Positions 7,992 to 15,645 of a DNA stretch of 64,000 nt are shown one piece after another. Source of the stretch: Raineya sp. (lineage in GTDB: Bacteria; Bacteroidota; Bacteroidia; Cytophagales; Thermonemataceae); assembly GCA_025454915.1 (NCBI GenBank), contig JALONN010000009.1, positions 205,061 through 269,060 on the forward strand. The letters are read 5' to 3'. Within the stretch, counting starts at the first letter, position 1, and the number at the start of each line of letters is the position of its first letter. A program made the translations under genes and the position numbers. The notes beneath the pieces are model-generated. The model was not told the origin of the DNA. It was given only the letters and a program-made list of their open reading frames with translations, and made no database searches.

Positions 7992-8753
7992 TTAAACTAA
8001 AACTATTTGGTTTTCTTTGGGTAGTTGAATACCTGAAAGCGTCTTTTTAGTACTTTTTAAAAAGGAGCTTAAAATCCACCCTCCACCCTGTATTTCTACG
8101 TATCTTGTTTTGGGGTCGCCTTGACTTACATCTATTGTATAACCCGTTGGGATTATTTTTTCCCCTATGGTTGCTGTCCTTGTTACTTGTGAAGTAGTAA
8201 AAGGATTGTTATGTATAGGAGCGTTTTGCAGAACTTCTGAAAATGCTACACTTTGAAAAAATGCGTTTCTCTTTTTTAGGAACTGTAAACGGCTATCATT
8301 TACATTTCCATAATAAGTATTTGCATTAGTATTGGTGTTGGCACTGGTAACCGTTGCATTTGAAACTAAGTTTGCTATTTCTTGAGATGTAATAGAGGCT
8401 TTGCCCGTTTGCCTTTGAAGTGCTGCTGTTGTGAGTGGTCCCAAAGCACCATCTTCTACTAACTTTTCACCTTTAGAGTTAAGCCACTTTTGTAAAGTTT
8501 TAACTTCTGTAAAACTTAGCCCATTTGGATTTTGGAAATAGTTGTTTCCTCCACCTCCACTGCCTGAACCCGCTTTACTGCCTCCACTGCCTCCTCCTGA
8601 TGGTTTAGCCTTCTTTGTGTTATCTGTATTTTTCTTGAGGGCTTCGGTGAGTTTTTTAAGGTTCGTACCTATAAAAGCTATTGCTAATACAACTATAAGC
8701 ACAATTACAAAAGTTGTGCTACTCATGCCTAAAATTCGTGTTTCCTTTTCCAT
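7992..8753 (-). CDS. Membrane protein with peptidoglycan-binding domain
   Basis: 253 residues. An N-terminal TM helix (about 12-30) is followed by a Lys-rich stretch, a Gly/Ser-rich linker (about 48-70), a PG_binding_1-like domain (about 78-120, FTEVKTLQKWLNSKGEKL and DGALGPLTTAALQ) and a C-terminal beta-rich region. The layout suits a virion or host-envelope protein reaching across to peptidoglycan. Its ATG is fused to the stop of the upstream gene (TAATG). Confidence 0.75.
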   Translation of the reverse strand: MEKETRILGMSSTTFVIVLIVVLAIAFIGTNLKKLTEALKKNTDNTKKAKPSGGGSGGSKAGSGSGGGGNNYFQNPNGLSFTEVKTLQKWLNSKGEKLVEDGALGPLTTAALQRQTGKASITSQEIANLVSNATVTSANTNTNANTYYGNVNDSRLQFLKKRNAFFQSVAFSEVLQNAPIHNNPFTTSQVTRTATIGEKIIPTGYTIDVSQGDPKTRYVEIQGGGWILSSFLKSTKKTLSGIQLPKENQIVLV

Positions 8754-9184
8754 TATAATAAACCTGCTTTTTGTTGAAAAATTAATAGTTCGTCTTCTTC
8801 TAACTCGCCTTGTAAATCACTCATTAAATCGCTGTCATTTCTATTTTTATAGGCTTTTGCTATTTTATCAAAATTGCCTCTTGACTTTTCAGCAAGTAAA
8901 TAAAGAGCCTCTTCTTTTGTTCCATCAAAACCTATCATCCATCCTTGACCGCTTGGATTCATGGCATTTCTCATGGCTACGGCTATAGCATCTATATCTA
9001 CTTTTTCGCCTTGTGGTGTAGTAATTTGGTTGCCTTCTTTGCCTACTTTACCCTCTTGTAAATTTTTTCTAAGGTCTTTAAACCATTTAATCGGGTCTAA
9101 CCAAGAAAATACAAAATAAGCTATTACCACTATAAGAATGAGCCTAAAGGCTTTTGTATCCAAAAAATTACTATTGTTTCTCAT
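8753..9184 (-). CDS. Membrane protein with annexin-like repeat
   Basis: 143 residues. TM helix at about 12-29. The C-terminal half (about 66-135) follows the annexin repeat pattern: GTKEEALYLLAEKS, then KIAKAYKNRNDSDLMSDLQG and EL, that is GT-x-E-x-AL, I..AYK, DL..DL..EL. Annexin repeats bind lipid surfaces in a calcium-dependent manner; similar bacterial repeats exist but are poorly studied. Whether calcium ligands are kept cannot be judged here. Confidence 0.6.
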   Translation of the reverse strand: MRNNSNFLDTKAFRLILIVVIAYFVFSWLDPIKWFKDLRKNLQEGKVGKEGNQITTPQGEKVDIDAIAVAMRNAMNPSGQGWMIGFDGTKEEALYLLAEKSRGNFDKIAKAYKNRNDSDLMSDLQGELEEDELLIFQQKAGLL

Positions 9185-9192
9185 ATATTTAT

Positions 9193-9426
9193 TTAATCAT
9201 TGAAACCTGCTAACTTCATAGCCCCTTTAATGAGTGGGGGCGGATTTATTAACCATTTTTTTATAGTCGCTACGATTTCGGGCTTTTCTTTGATTACATT
9301 AGCCATGCCTTCTAAATCGTCTCCATTCAAAACTTCTGCTAAAATATAGAGTGCATCAGCTTTTTGCATTGCTTCATCTTCACTCTTAGCAGGTATTGTA
9401 AAATCATCAATTTCAAACTCTTCCAT
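9193..9426 (-). CDS. Small acidic protein
   Basis: 77 residues, very acidic N-terminus (MEEFEIDDF) and a helical C-terminal part ending KGAMKLAGFND. No TM segment and no recognised family. It sits between the coiled-coil protein and the annexin-like protein in the late cluster. Confidence 0.55.
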   Translation of the reverse strand: MEEFEIDDFTIPAKSEDEAMQKADALYILAEVLNGDDLEGMANVIKEKPEIVATIKKWLINPPPLIKGAMKLAGFND

Positions 9427-9448
9427 ATTTATACTGTTTTTAGGTAAA

Positions 9449-10441
9449 TTAATTTGTTTCTTCTTCCTCTTCTTGGCTGGCTTCTTCCAAGTGAGCTATC
9501 AGGTCTTTATCTTCTTTACAAGATTGAATGAGCTTTTTTATCCTTTCAGCTTCTTCTGGTGAAAATTCTGAAATATCTAAATTTGATTTTTCCTTATCAG
9601 GTGTTTCTGTTTTTGTAGTGGATTTCACTTTAAATCGTGATTCTCTCTTTTCTTGGGTGGTTTTTTCTTGGGTGGTTTCTGTTTTATCTTCGGTTTCTCT
9701 ATCTGCACTACCTAAAGAACCTCCTAAATAGTTTTTATCTACATATTTTTCTAAACTCTCTATGGCTACTTCTCCTAACCATGTTCCAAGTTTTTTATAT
9801 TTATTGTATCCTGATAATTGCTGGTTTTCTTTGTCTAAAACCTCATTTTCCTTTTTGAGCAATTCCTCCTCACGCTGTTTAACTTTTGCCTCTAAATCCT
9901 CTAAATTCTTTTTAGCATACTCAAATTGCATGAGCATAACAGTTTCTTTGAGTTTAAACTCATTTTCCATATTTTGGCGTTCTATCTTTGCTTCAAACTT
10001 ATTTTCTAAGTTAGATAGTTGCTGATTAAATAGAACTTGTAAATTTTGGATTAAATTATTATTATCACTTTCGGGGCTTTGTTCCATGACAAAACTATTA
10101 TCTCCTAATTGGAATACTTTCTTTTTTTTGCCTCCTGCACCTTGTAAAGTTTTGGCTATTTCTTCATTGAGAATGATAATATATTCAGGCTGGTTGCTCG
10201 CATCAGCTCTGCGACCTGAAAAACGAATTTTGAGAAATGGGAACATTTCAGGATTGGCAAAATAATCAATGCTCTCATCAAAATTAGTAGCTGTTTGGCT
10301 GGCTTCTTCGTCTGATTGGTTTTTCTTAGGGCTGTATGCCTCTGCAAGAAGTGTAGTGTTAGGGTCTCTAATAACCCAATATTTATAATATTTTGCCTTT
10401 TCTTTGGCTGTTTCAATACTTATATTAGGCTGATTACTCAT
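9449..10441 (-). CDS. Coiled-coil structural-type protein
   Basis: 330 residues. A globular N-terminal part (about 1-120) is followed by a long coiled coil (about 130-215), a short Gly-containing segment and a highly charged, Thr/Glu/Lys-rich C-terminal tail ending in an acidic run. No family recognised. Position between the small beta-rich proteins and the membrane proteins suggests a virion component such as a spike or scaffold, which is inference only. It does not read as a double jelly-roll coat protein because of the long coiled coil. Confidence 0.6.
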   Translation of the reverse strand: MSNQPNISIETAKEKAKYYKYWVIRDPNTTLLAEAYSPKKNQSDEEASQTATNFDESIDYFANPEMFPFLKIRFSGRRADASNQPEYIIILNEEIAKTLQGAGGKKKKVFQLGDNSFVMEQSPESDNNNLIQNLQVLFNQQLSNLENKFEAKIERQNMENEFKLKETVMLMQFEYAKKNLEDLEAKVKQREEELLKKENEVLDKENQQLSGYNKYKKLGTWLGEVAIESLEKYVDKNYLGGSLGSADRETEDKTETTQEKTTQEKRESRFKVKSTTKTETPDKEKSNLDISEFSPEEAERIKKLIQSCKEDKDLIAHLEEASQEEEEETN

Positions 10442-10453
10442 ATAACTTTAATT

Positions 10454-10864
10454 TTAGGAAACTTTAATATCTACAATAGAATTATCTTTGTCTTTTACAA
10501 GTGTTATGTCTAATACATCTTTAGCTTTTTTAGCCTCGTTTGTATGATATTTAGAAACTGTTACTAAATACCCTAAAGCCTTATTTTTAGGCTCTAAAAT
10601 AGGATTGGTATTAGATGGAGTGGTAAATTTCAAAAACTCTCTGCAAACTATTACAAAAGCATCTTTTGCTAAAAATTTTTCTTTTATAACCTCATCAATA
10701 CTGTAAAATCCAAAGTCTGGGCTTGTACCTTTAAAATCATATTGATATATAAATAGAATTTGATTTGGTTTTAAAACAATATCTTTTGTGATAATCACTG
10801 GCTCAATAGCATAATTTTTCACTCTCAAGAGTTGTATAAAACATTCTATAATTTTCTTTAGCAT
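10454..10864 (-). CDS. Small beta-rich protein, possible virion protein
   Basis: 136 residues with alternating hydrophobic strands (IVLKPNQILFIYQYDF, DAFVIVCREFL) and no TM helix. It is the third of three consecutive small beta-rich proteins before the coiled-coil gene. Possible minor coat or spike subunit. No family recognised. Confidence 0.5.
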   Translation of the reverse strand: MLKKIIECFIQLLRVKNYAIEPVIITKDIVLKPNQILFIYQYDFKGTSPDFGFYSIDEVIKEKFLAKDAFVIVCREFLKFTTPSNTNPILEPKNKALGYLVTVSKYHTNEAKKAKDVLDITLVKDKDNSIVDIKVS

Positions 10865-10868
10865 ACCT

Positions 10869-11234
10869 CTATAATTTTAACACCTCCATAATAATGTAAA
10901 AAAGCTCTCCTTGCACTATATCTGATTTTAATAATAAAGATGCTTTTGTGTTTTCTTGCACTTCAAAAATATTAGAACCTATACGGCGTTCTAAATATCC
11001 ATCCAAACTGTATAAATACAATTCTGAACAAAGAACTTTAGCACGATTATCTACTACTATTGAAACATTCGTTAATACATCTACACCTAAAAAAATAAAC
11101 CTTACATATTTTGCCTTGTTGGGAATTGTAAAATCTATTTTTTCAGGCAAAACAGTGTCTATTGCTTCTTTTCTGTAAAGCTGTAAAACTTGTTGAACGA
11201 TATATTTTTCTTTAGTTATCAAGGCTAAAAACAA
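10869..11234 (-). CDS. Small beta-rich protein, possible virion protein
   Basis: 121 residues. Strand-rich pattern (KIDFTIPNKAKYVRFIFLGV, VSIVVDNRAKVLCSELYLYS) that could form a single jelly roll. It overlaps the upstream gene by 23 bases. Pattern resembles the product of 11212-11559 (both have a 'xFTxPN' strand early), which hints at distant paralogy. No family recognised. Confidence 0.5.
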   Translation of the reverse strand: MFLALITKEKYIVQQVLQLYRKEAIDTVLPEKIDFTIPNKAKYVRFIFLGVDVLTNVSIVVDNRAKVLCSELYLYSLDGYLERRIGSNIFEVQENTKASLLLKSDIVQGELFYIIMEVLKL

Positions 11235-11559
11235 ATTGAACTTTTCCTGTACTACCTGTTGGGTTTTTTAATTTTAATTTTATTTTTCGGCTTTTCATGT
11301 TATTTACATCGATGTAAACGGGTTCTCTTAATAAGTTTGTAAAATATCCAACCGCTAAACCTGATTGAAAAATCTCACTGTTTTCATCAAAAGAAAGATT
11401 TTCTACAATACTCCCAAAGCCTCCTCCTGCATCAACAGCATATACACTGGTAACTTTATTAAATTTATCATCTAAAGGAATTTCTTTTTCAATAGATTGA
11501 TTAGGAGCCGTAAAATTCACCTCCGCAAAGACAAGTTTTTTTACAATGTTCTTATCCAT
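11212..11559 (-). CDS. Small beta-rich protein, candidate coat protein
   Basis: 115 residues from MDKNIVKKLVFAEVNF. An upstream in-frame Met at 11646 would read through two strong hairpins at 11583-11640, so the inner ATG is chosen. All-beta pattern with EVNFTAPNQ, SVYAVDAGGGFGSIV and KIKLKLKNPTGS. Suggests a single jelly-roll type structural protein. It directly follows the candidate major structural gene, after an internal terminator. Confidence 0.55.
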   Translation of the reverse strand: MDKNIVKKLVFAEVNFTAPNQSIEKEIPLDDKFNKVTSVYAVDAGGGFGSIVENLSFDENSEIFQSGLAVGYFTNLLREPVYIDVNNMKSRKIKLKLKNPTGSTGKVQFVFSLDN

Positions 11560-11582
11560 TTTTTTTATAAGTATGGCTTTTG

Positions 11583-11640
11583 AAAAAAAAGCCCTTTTCA
11601 GGGCTTGGGAAACATCAAGCCTCACCCGTTGGGAGGCTTG
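11583..11640 (-). terminator. Two hairpins after the 198-residue gene
   Basis: On the minus strand, CAAGCCTC/GAGGCTTG (11616-11640) is followed by AAGCCCT/AGGGCTT with eight T (11583-11606). The first could protect the mRNA 3' end and the second terminates or attenuates, so the 198-residue gene is likely made in excess over the genes downstream. Confidence 0.8.
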
Positions 11641-11646
11641 AAACAA

Positions 11647-12243
11647 TTACTTAGATTTTACTCCACAACCTACTAAAGAGCCTCTAAAAGCACTGTTAGC
11701 TACTGTTGTAGCAAGTTTTACTTGCATCTCTATTTTCTTTTGGTCGGGAATAATTTTCCCGTCTATCAAAAGCTCATATACTGCTGGGTCGTTGGCTTGG
11801 TTGCTTCTTCTTTTGAAAGCCTGCAAAGGAACAGACAAAAGAATTTTATCATCTACTTTGAGAATTACCTCACCTTTCATAGATGCTGGCATTTCTACGT
11901 TTGCAAACGTTGCTGATGGAGTAGCACTATATTCAAGTAATATCTTGGATACTACTGCGGGGCGGTCTGCCTCTAATTTACCTTTTGAAACATTACTAAC
12001 ACCTGTTGCAATTTCTCCATCTGTTTTAAAGATTTCATAAATAGCACCTTCATTATTAGATGTTCCATAATAATAAACATTCTCTATTTGCATTTCCCCT
12101 GTGCGTAATCCTTTACGGATTTTAGCCTCTAATAGGCTTTCTTTGTTCAAGAATTGGGCTAATTCTCTTGTGGGTGCAAGAACTCTGGCAAATTTCTTTT
12201 TACCATCTAACCCGTTTAAAATGGTTTCTGAACCGTCTGACAT
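11647..12243 (-). CDS. Candidate major structural (coat) protein
   Basis: 198 residues, no TM helix, mixed helix then strand-rich (MKGEVILKVDDKILLSVPL, IEMQVKLATTVANSA). No recognised family. It has its own promoter region downstream of one terminator (12354-12382) and is followed within 7 bases by a double hairpin terminator, so it is an isolated, probably highly expressed cistron. This isolation, more than sequence, suggests a major virion protein. Confidence 0.55.
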   Translation of the reverse strand: MSDGSETILNGLDGKKKFARVLAPTRELAQFLNKESLLEAKIRKGLRTGEMQIENVYYYGTSNNEGAIYEIFKTDGEIATGVSNVSKGKLEADRPAVVSKILLEYSATPSATFANVEMPASMKGEVILKVDDKILLSVPLQAFKRRSNQANDPAVYELLIDGKIIPDQKKIEMQVKLATTVANSAFRGSLVGCGVKSK

Positions 12244-12286
12244 ATTTTTTTAATTTAGCTGGTTGAACAACTTTTTTTCCTTTGTT

Positions 12287-12353
12287 CAAATTTACCTTGC
12301 CTATTATTTTTTGATTAGACAAATTAGACAATGAGAATAGAATATTTAGACAA
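12287..12353 (-). promoter_or_regulatory. Promoter region with TTAGACAA boxes
   Basis: A -7-like TAAATTTG lies at 12294-12287 on minus. Upstream are TTAGACAA boxes (plus strand) at 12315-12322, 12324-12331 and 12346-12353, the first two with a 9-base period. The same paired boxes occur before two other Element 1 units (14923 and 15228), suggesting a shared activator. Confidence 0.55.
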
Positions 12354-12382
12354 TAAAAAAACCACTCTTTAAAAGTGGTTTT
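12354..12382 (-). terminator. Terminator after the transglutaminase-like gene
   Basis: AAAACCACT/AGTGGTTTT hairpin with a T tract on the minus strand, 7 bases after the stop at 12389. It separates this unit from the 198-residue gene. Confidence 0.85.
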
Positions 12383-12388
12383 GAATGT

Positions 12389-14176
12389 TTATTTTTTCTT
12401 TTTCCTTTTGGGAACATTTTTTCTTTTCTTAGGTGGGTTCTTTTGATATTTAGTTTTAGGTTTTCTTACACCTGCCAAAGGCTTTCTTCTTGTAACTTTT
12501 TTATATTTCCTCTTCTTTGCACCATTCAAGGTTTTTTTAGGTTTGAAAATCAAGTACAAACCACCAACTAATGTAAGAGCCAAAATTACGATAATTACAA
12601 TTTTGCCCCATTTTGGAATTTTTTGCCAAAAGTTTTTATTTTCCGTTTTAGGGTCTTTGGGGTCTTTTGGTTTATCGTCTTTTACAGGGTCTTTCACTGG
12701 GTCTGTTTTTACTGGGTCTGTAACTTCTTCTTTTACTTGCTCCACCACTGTTTGTTTTTGAGTAGTAACTGTGGGGTCTGTTGCTGGATTTTCTGTGGTG
12801 GCTGTTTGTGTGGTAGTTTTCACTTGTTCGGCTTTTTGAGTCAAAATATCTGCTTTGATTTCTCTTTTCTTTTGTTTGAACTCTTTTCTAAGATTTTTTT
12901 TCTCTTTTCTACTACCTGCACTTTTTATCATAGCCTTATATTTGGCTCTCTCAGCTCTTACGGGTGCATTTTGTTCTCTACGTTCTTTGATTTTAGAAAA
13001 TACGCTACTTGCAATATTCAAAGCATCAGTAACACCTACACCCAAAGCACCTGCCAAAGCTCCTGATAAATGAGTAGAATAACTTTCATCTTCATCTCCT
13101 TCTCCTAAATCGTTTTCGTTTTCATCATCATCAGCATTTCCCAAATCTTCAATGTCATCATCAAATCCATTCAATTCAAAGGCTATTTCATCATCATCAG
13201 CACTGCCTAAATCTTCTATATCCTCTAAATTGAACTCATAACCTTGCAAAACAAATGTTTCTGCTCCTGAAAGGGCTGTAAGACCATTTACAGTTTTATT
13301 AGGCATATTTTTCAAGGCAGTTGCATAATAATCTACAATTTGCCAAAGCTCTTTTAGACGTTTAGAATGAACATAAGCTAATTTAATAGCCTCGTTTCTG
13401 TCTTCCGTATTCCAAACAAGTAGAACGCCCTCAATATAGCCTGCTTCTAACTTGTCTTGGTCGTCTGGGTTTTGTAATAACTGGCGTTGTGTTTCTTCTA
13501 AAGAACGTATAAGGACTTTTTCTATAAGTTCTTTTTGATTTACGCTTTCAGTTTCTACATTAATTCTAATGCCTAAATTTTCAAGCATCTTTACTGTGGT
13601 TTGTGGGCTGGTTGCATTTCCTAACTCTTGTGTCATAATTGTATCTTTATTGTCAATAAATGATAACTCCATTAGTGGATAGTGAATTTCTGGCACTACA
13701 TCAATGGCATATGTATTGCCTTCATGGAAAATTACAGGGTAAACGTGTTGCCAATCTCTGGGGGCATCATAAGCAACAACCCTGATACCCAATTTTACAG
13801 CAGGGTTGTTTTTATAAATATTGAGTAATACAGATAAAATGAAAATTGTGTAGCAATCACAATCGCCCTCCTTATCTTGTAATAATCTTGCTGGTCGTCT
13901 TAGTCTTTCTATTACCTCTTCCTCACCTTTAGCATTAATAATTTTATCAAGGCTATATTTTATTTTTAGCTCTTCCCTAAGAAATTTCCATATAGCAATA
14001 GCTGTTTCTTTGACTGTTGGGCGTTTGACTAATGTAGCAATATGCTCAACTTGATAAGCATAGGTTTTAGCAATTCTTTCAATGTTGGAAACAGTAAAAG
14101 GAACTCTAATTGTATTACTTAAAGTGATGTTCTCGCCTGTGGCTTCTGGAGCTTTATATAAGGAGTTTAAACTCAT
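12389..14176 (-). CDS. Transglutaminase-like protein with C-terminal membrane anchor
   Basis: 595 residues. The transglutaminase/protease-like fold spans about 60-170 with a visible triad: Cys106 in EGDCDCY, His144 in WQHVYP and Asp159 in YAIDVV. Then helices, an acidic segment with two copies of DIEDLG followed by S/N-ADDDE (about 330-370), a charged helical and Thr/Pro/Lys linker, a TM helix near residue 540 and a very basic Lys-rich tail. Could crosslink or cleave peptide or amide bonds at the membrane. The strong charge blocks suggest contacts with virion or nucleic acid. Confidence 0.7.
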   Translation of the reverse strand: MSLNSLYKAPEATGENITLSNTIRVPFTVSNIERIAKTYAYQVEHIATLVKRPTVKETAIAIWKFLREELKIKYSLDKIINAKGEEEVIERLRRPARLLQDKEGDCDCYTIFILSVLLNIYKNNPAVKLGIRVVAYDAPRDWQHVYPVIFHEGNTYAIDVVPEIHYPLMELSFIDNKDTIMTQELGNATSPQTTVKMLENLGIRINVETESVNQKELIEKVLIRSLEETQRQLLQNPDDQDKLEAGYIEGVLLVWNTEDRNEAIKLAYVHSKRLKELWQIVDYYATALKNMPNKTVNGLTALSGAETFVLQGYEFNLEDIEDLGSADDDEIAFELNGFDDDIEDLGNADDDENENDLGEGDEDESYSTHLSGALAGALGVGVTDALNIASSVFSKIKERREQNAPVRAERAKYKAMIKSAGSRKEKKNLRKEFKQKKREIKADILTQKAEQVKTTTQTATTENPATDPTVTTQKQTVVEQVKEEVTDPVKTDPVKDPVKDDKPKDPKDPKTENKNFWQKIPKWGKIVIIVILALTLVGGLYLIFKPKKTLNGAKKRKYKKVTRRKPLAGVRKPKTKYQKNPPKKRKNVPKRKKKK

Positions 14177-14376
14177 ATTTTTAATTTAGTTTCTATCTTG
14201 GAAACTCTATCTTTGAGGTTGGTTACTTCTGTTGCCTGCACTTCTGATTTAGTTACAAGTAGATTTACTTTTTCTATAAATACTTTAATATCTCCATGTA
14301 GAGCTTTGAGAAAAAAAGCTATGATAGCAAGAAAAATACCTCCTAAGATTTCTAATATTATTTTCAAATCCTCCAT
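14173..14376 (-). CDS. Small TM plus coiled-coil protein
   Basis: 67 residues. TM helix at about 7-26 then a short coiled coil (FIEKVNLLVTKSEVQATEV). Its stop overlaps the next start (ATGA). The layout is like that of small holin/BhlA or Rz-like membrane proteins but no family can be assigned. Confidence 0.6.
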   Translation of the reverse strand: MEDLKIILEILGGIFLAIIAFFLKALHGDIKVFIEKVNLLVTKSEVQATEVTNLKDRVSKIETKLKI

Positions 14377-14379
14377 AGA

Positions 14380-14865
14380 CTATATTTCTTTTAATTCTTC
14401 TATGATAGGAAGTTTTAAACCTGAAACAACTACAAAGCCTCTAACTAAAACTTGCTTTCCTAATTTGCCAAGTATTAAGTTTTGAGCCAAAGTGTCTAAT
14501 GGTTGGTTTAACATTTGAGCTAATTTTTCAAGCTCAAAATTTAAGACTATTGGAAAAAGTGTATTGATGCGTACTGGTAAATTTACGGGCTGTGAAAGTG
14601 GGGCATCTTGAGTAGCTATTGGTTCTTTGGTTTCAGGGTCTAAAATTTCTAAGAAAATCTGTTTTAACTTAAAATCCCGTCTTGAGAAATTAGATGCAAC
14701 TATTTCAACCTCAAAAGGCACAACAGCACGATTGGCTAAACTATATCCTTTTATTTTGGTTCTTCCAACTCTCATTTTAACTCTTGAGAATTGCTCTAAA
14801 AACCAAATGCCGTACCCTGCAAAGAAAACTACTAAAATGATTAAGAAAACTGCTACTTTTTTCAT
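14380..14865 (-). CDS. LEA14-like membrane-anchored protein
   Basis: 161 residues. TM helix at 3-24, then a beta-sandwich pattern resembling LEA type 2/WHy domains (GYSLANRAVVPFEVEIVASN, PVNLPVRINTLFPIVLNFEL). First gene of a coupled set of three (161, 67 and 595 residues). The role in this element is unknown. Confidence 0.55.
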   Translation of the reverse strand: MKKVAVFLIILVVFFAGYGIWFLEQFSRVKMRVGRTKIKGYSLANRAVVPFEVEIVASNFSRRDFKLKQIFLEILDPETKEPIATQDAPLSQPVNLPVRINTLFPIVLNFELEKLAQMLNQPLDTLAQNLILGKLGKQVLVRGFVVVSGLKLPIIEELKEI

Positions 14866-14922
14866 GTGGTTGGGTGTTATCCTTATTTTTTTTCAAAAGT
14901 TGCAATTTTCTTAAAATGTTAT

Positions 14923-14939
14923 TTAGACAATTAAGACAA
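14923..14939 (-). promoter_or_regulatory. Paired TTAGACAA boxes
   Basis: TTAGACAA at 14923-14930 and TTAAGACAA at 14931-14939, upstream of the 14380-14865 start. Part of the repeated motif family described at 12315 and 15228. Confidence 0.5.
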
Positions 14940-14956
14940 ACAAAAATCCCAACTTA

Positions 14957-15199
14957 TCAGGCTGGGACGTTTTTAGATTCTTCTACATTTTTAATGGCTG
15001 TTATGAGAAATTCCTCACTATATCCATGTACTGTTCCAAATTCTTTGATGGTTACAATTCCACTCCTTCGCCTGTTAAACTCGTCTTTGACTAATTTTAA
15101 CCAATTATAAGCAGTTGCCCTGCTGACTTTAAATATTTCCATTATTTGGCTATGGGTGATGACTTCTATTTTCATATCTCCTTTTTCTGTATTTCTCAT
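14957..15199 (-). CDS. Small HTH DNA-binding protein, candidate late regulator
   Basis: 80 residues with a helix-turn-helix at about 15-40 (ITHSQIMEIFKVSRATAYNW). A second Met at residue 9 is a possible start. No dimerisation or effector domain. It lies between the iteron array and the late genes, with TTAGACAA boxes in its own upstream region, so it may regulate itself and the late promoters. This link is inference. Confidence 0.65.
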   Translation of the reverse strand: MRNTEKGDMKIEVITHSQIMEIFKVSRATAYNWLKLVKDEFNRRRSGIVTIKEFGTVHGYSEEFLITAIKNVEESKNVPA

Positions 15200-15227
15200 A
15201 AATATAGTGTATTAGAATAGTTACCAT

Positions 15228-15244
15228 TTAGACAAATTAGACAA
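15228..15244 (-). promoter_or_regulatory. Paired TTAGACAA boxes before the HTH gene
   Basis: TTAGACAA at 15228-15235 and 15237-15244, a 9-base period, 29 bases upstream of the HTH gene start. Confidence 0.55.
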
Positions 15245-15345
15245 ACAAGCATTTTTTGGATAAAACTTTAATTGAACTAAACCATGATTTTTTACACGCT
15301 TGTATATCTACTACGATTCTATAAATGTTAAAAAAAAATGAAAAC

Positions 15346-15557
15346 TGGCTACTACATTACTACAAACGAAATTTTATAGCCCTGCTTAATGGAAACAAAG
15401 TTTTTTAGAGATTTATAAGCCTTACTACTCCATTACTACACCTTACTACTTACTACAAATTTTCTATTGCCTCCTTACTACATTACTACACCTTACTACA
15501 AAAAAACCTCCAAATTATGCTTGTTTTAATATTGTAGTAATGTAGTAATGTAGTAAC
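15346..15557. repeat. Iteron array of TTACTACA, probable replication origin
   Basis: At least ten copies of TTACTACA or close variants: around 15350-15365, 15420-15459 and 15474-15500 on plus, and three inverted copies at 15532-15557 (TGTAGTAATGTAGTAA). The last direct and inverted clusters can form a long stem with a loop of about 35 bases. The flanks are AT-rich, and the 15245-15645 interval holds no gene. It lies right after the primase-helicase cistrons, as expected for an origin. Confidence 0.7.
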
Positions 15558-15645
15558 CTACTTTTATAACATTTATAATTTCTCTTTCCAACAAAAAAAC
15601 TGCTTCAAAAAAACAGCCTCTTTTTTTTTGTACTTTTCTTATAAC

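Noticed and set aside
9449..10441. Double jelly-roll major capsid protein by size (330 residues)
   Set aside because: A long coiled coil and charged low-complexity tail fill most of the protein.
12543..13073. Plus-strand frames rich in Ser/Phe opposite the transglutaminase-like gene
   Set aside because: Shadows of the Lys/Glu/Thr-rich coding strand with no start context.
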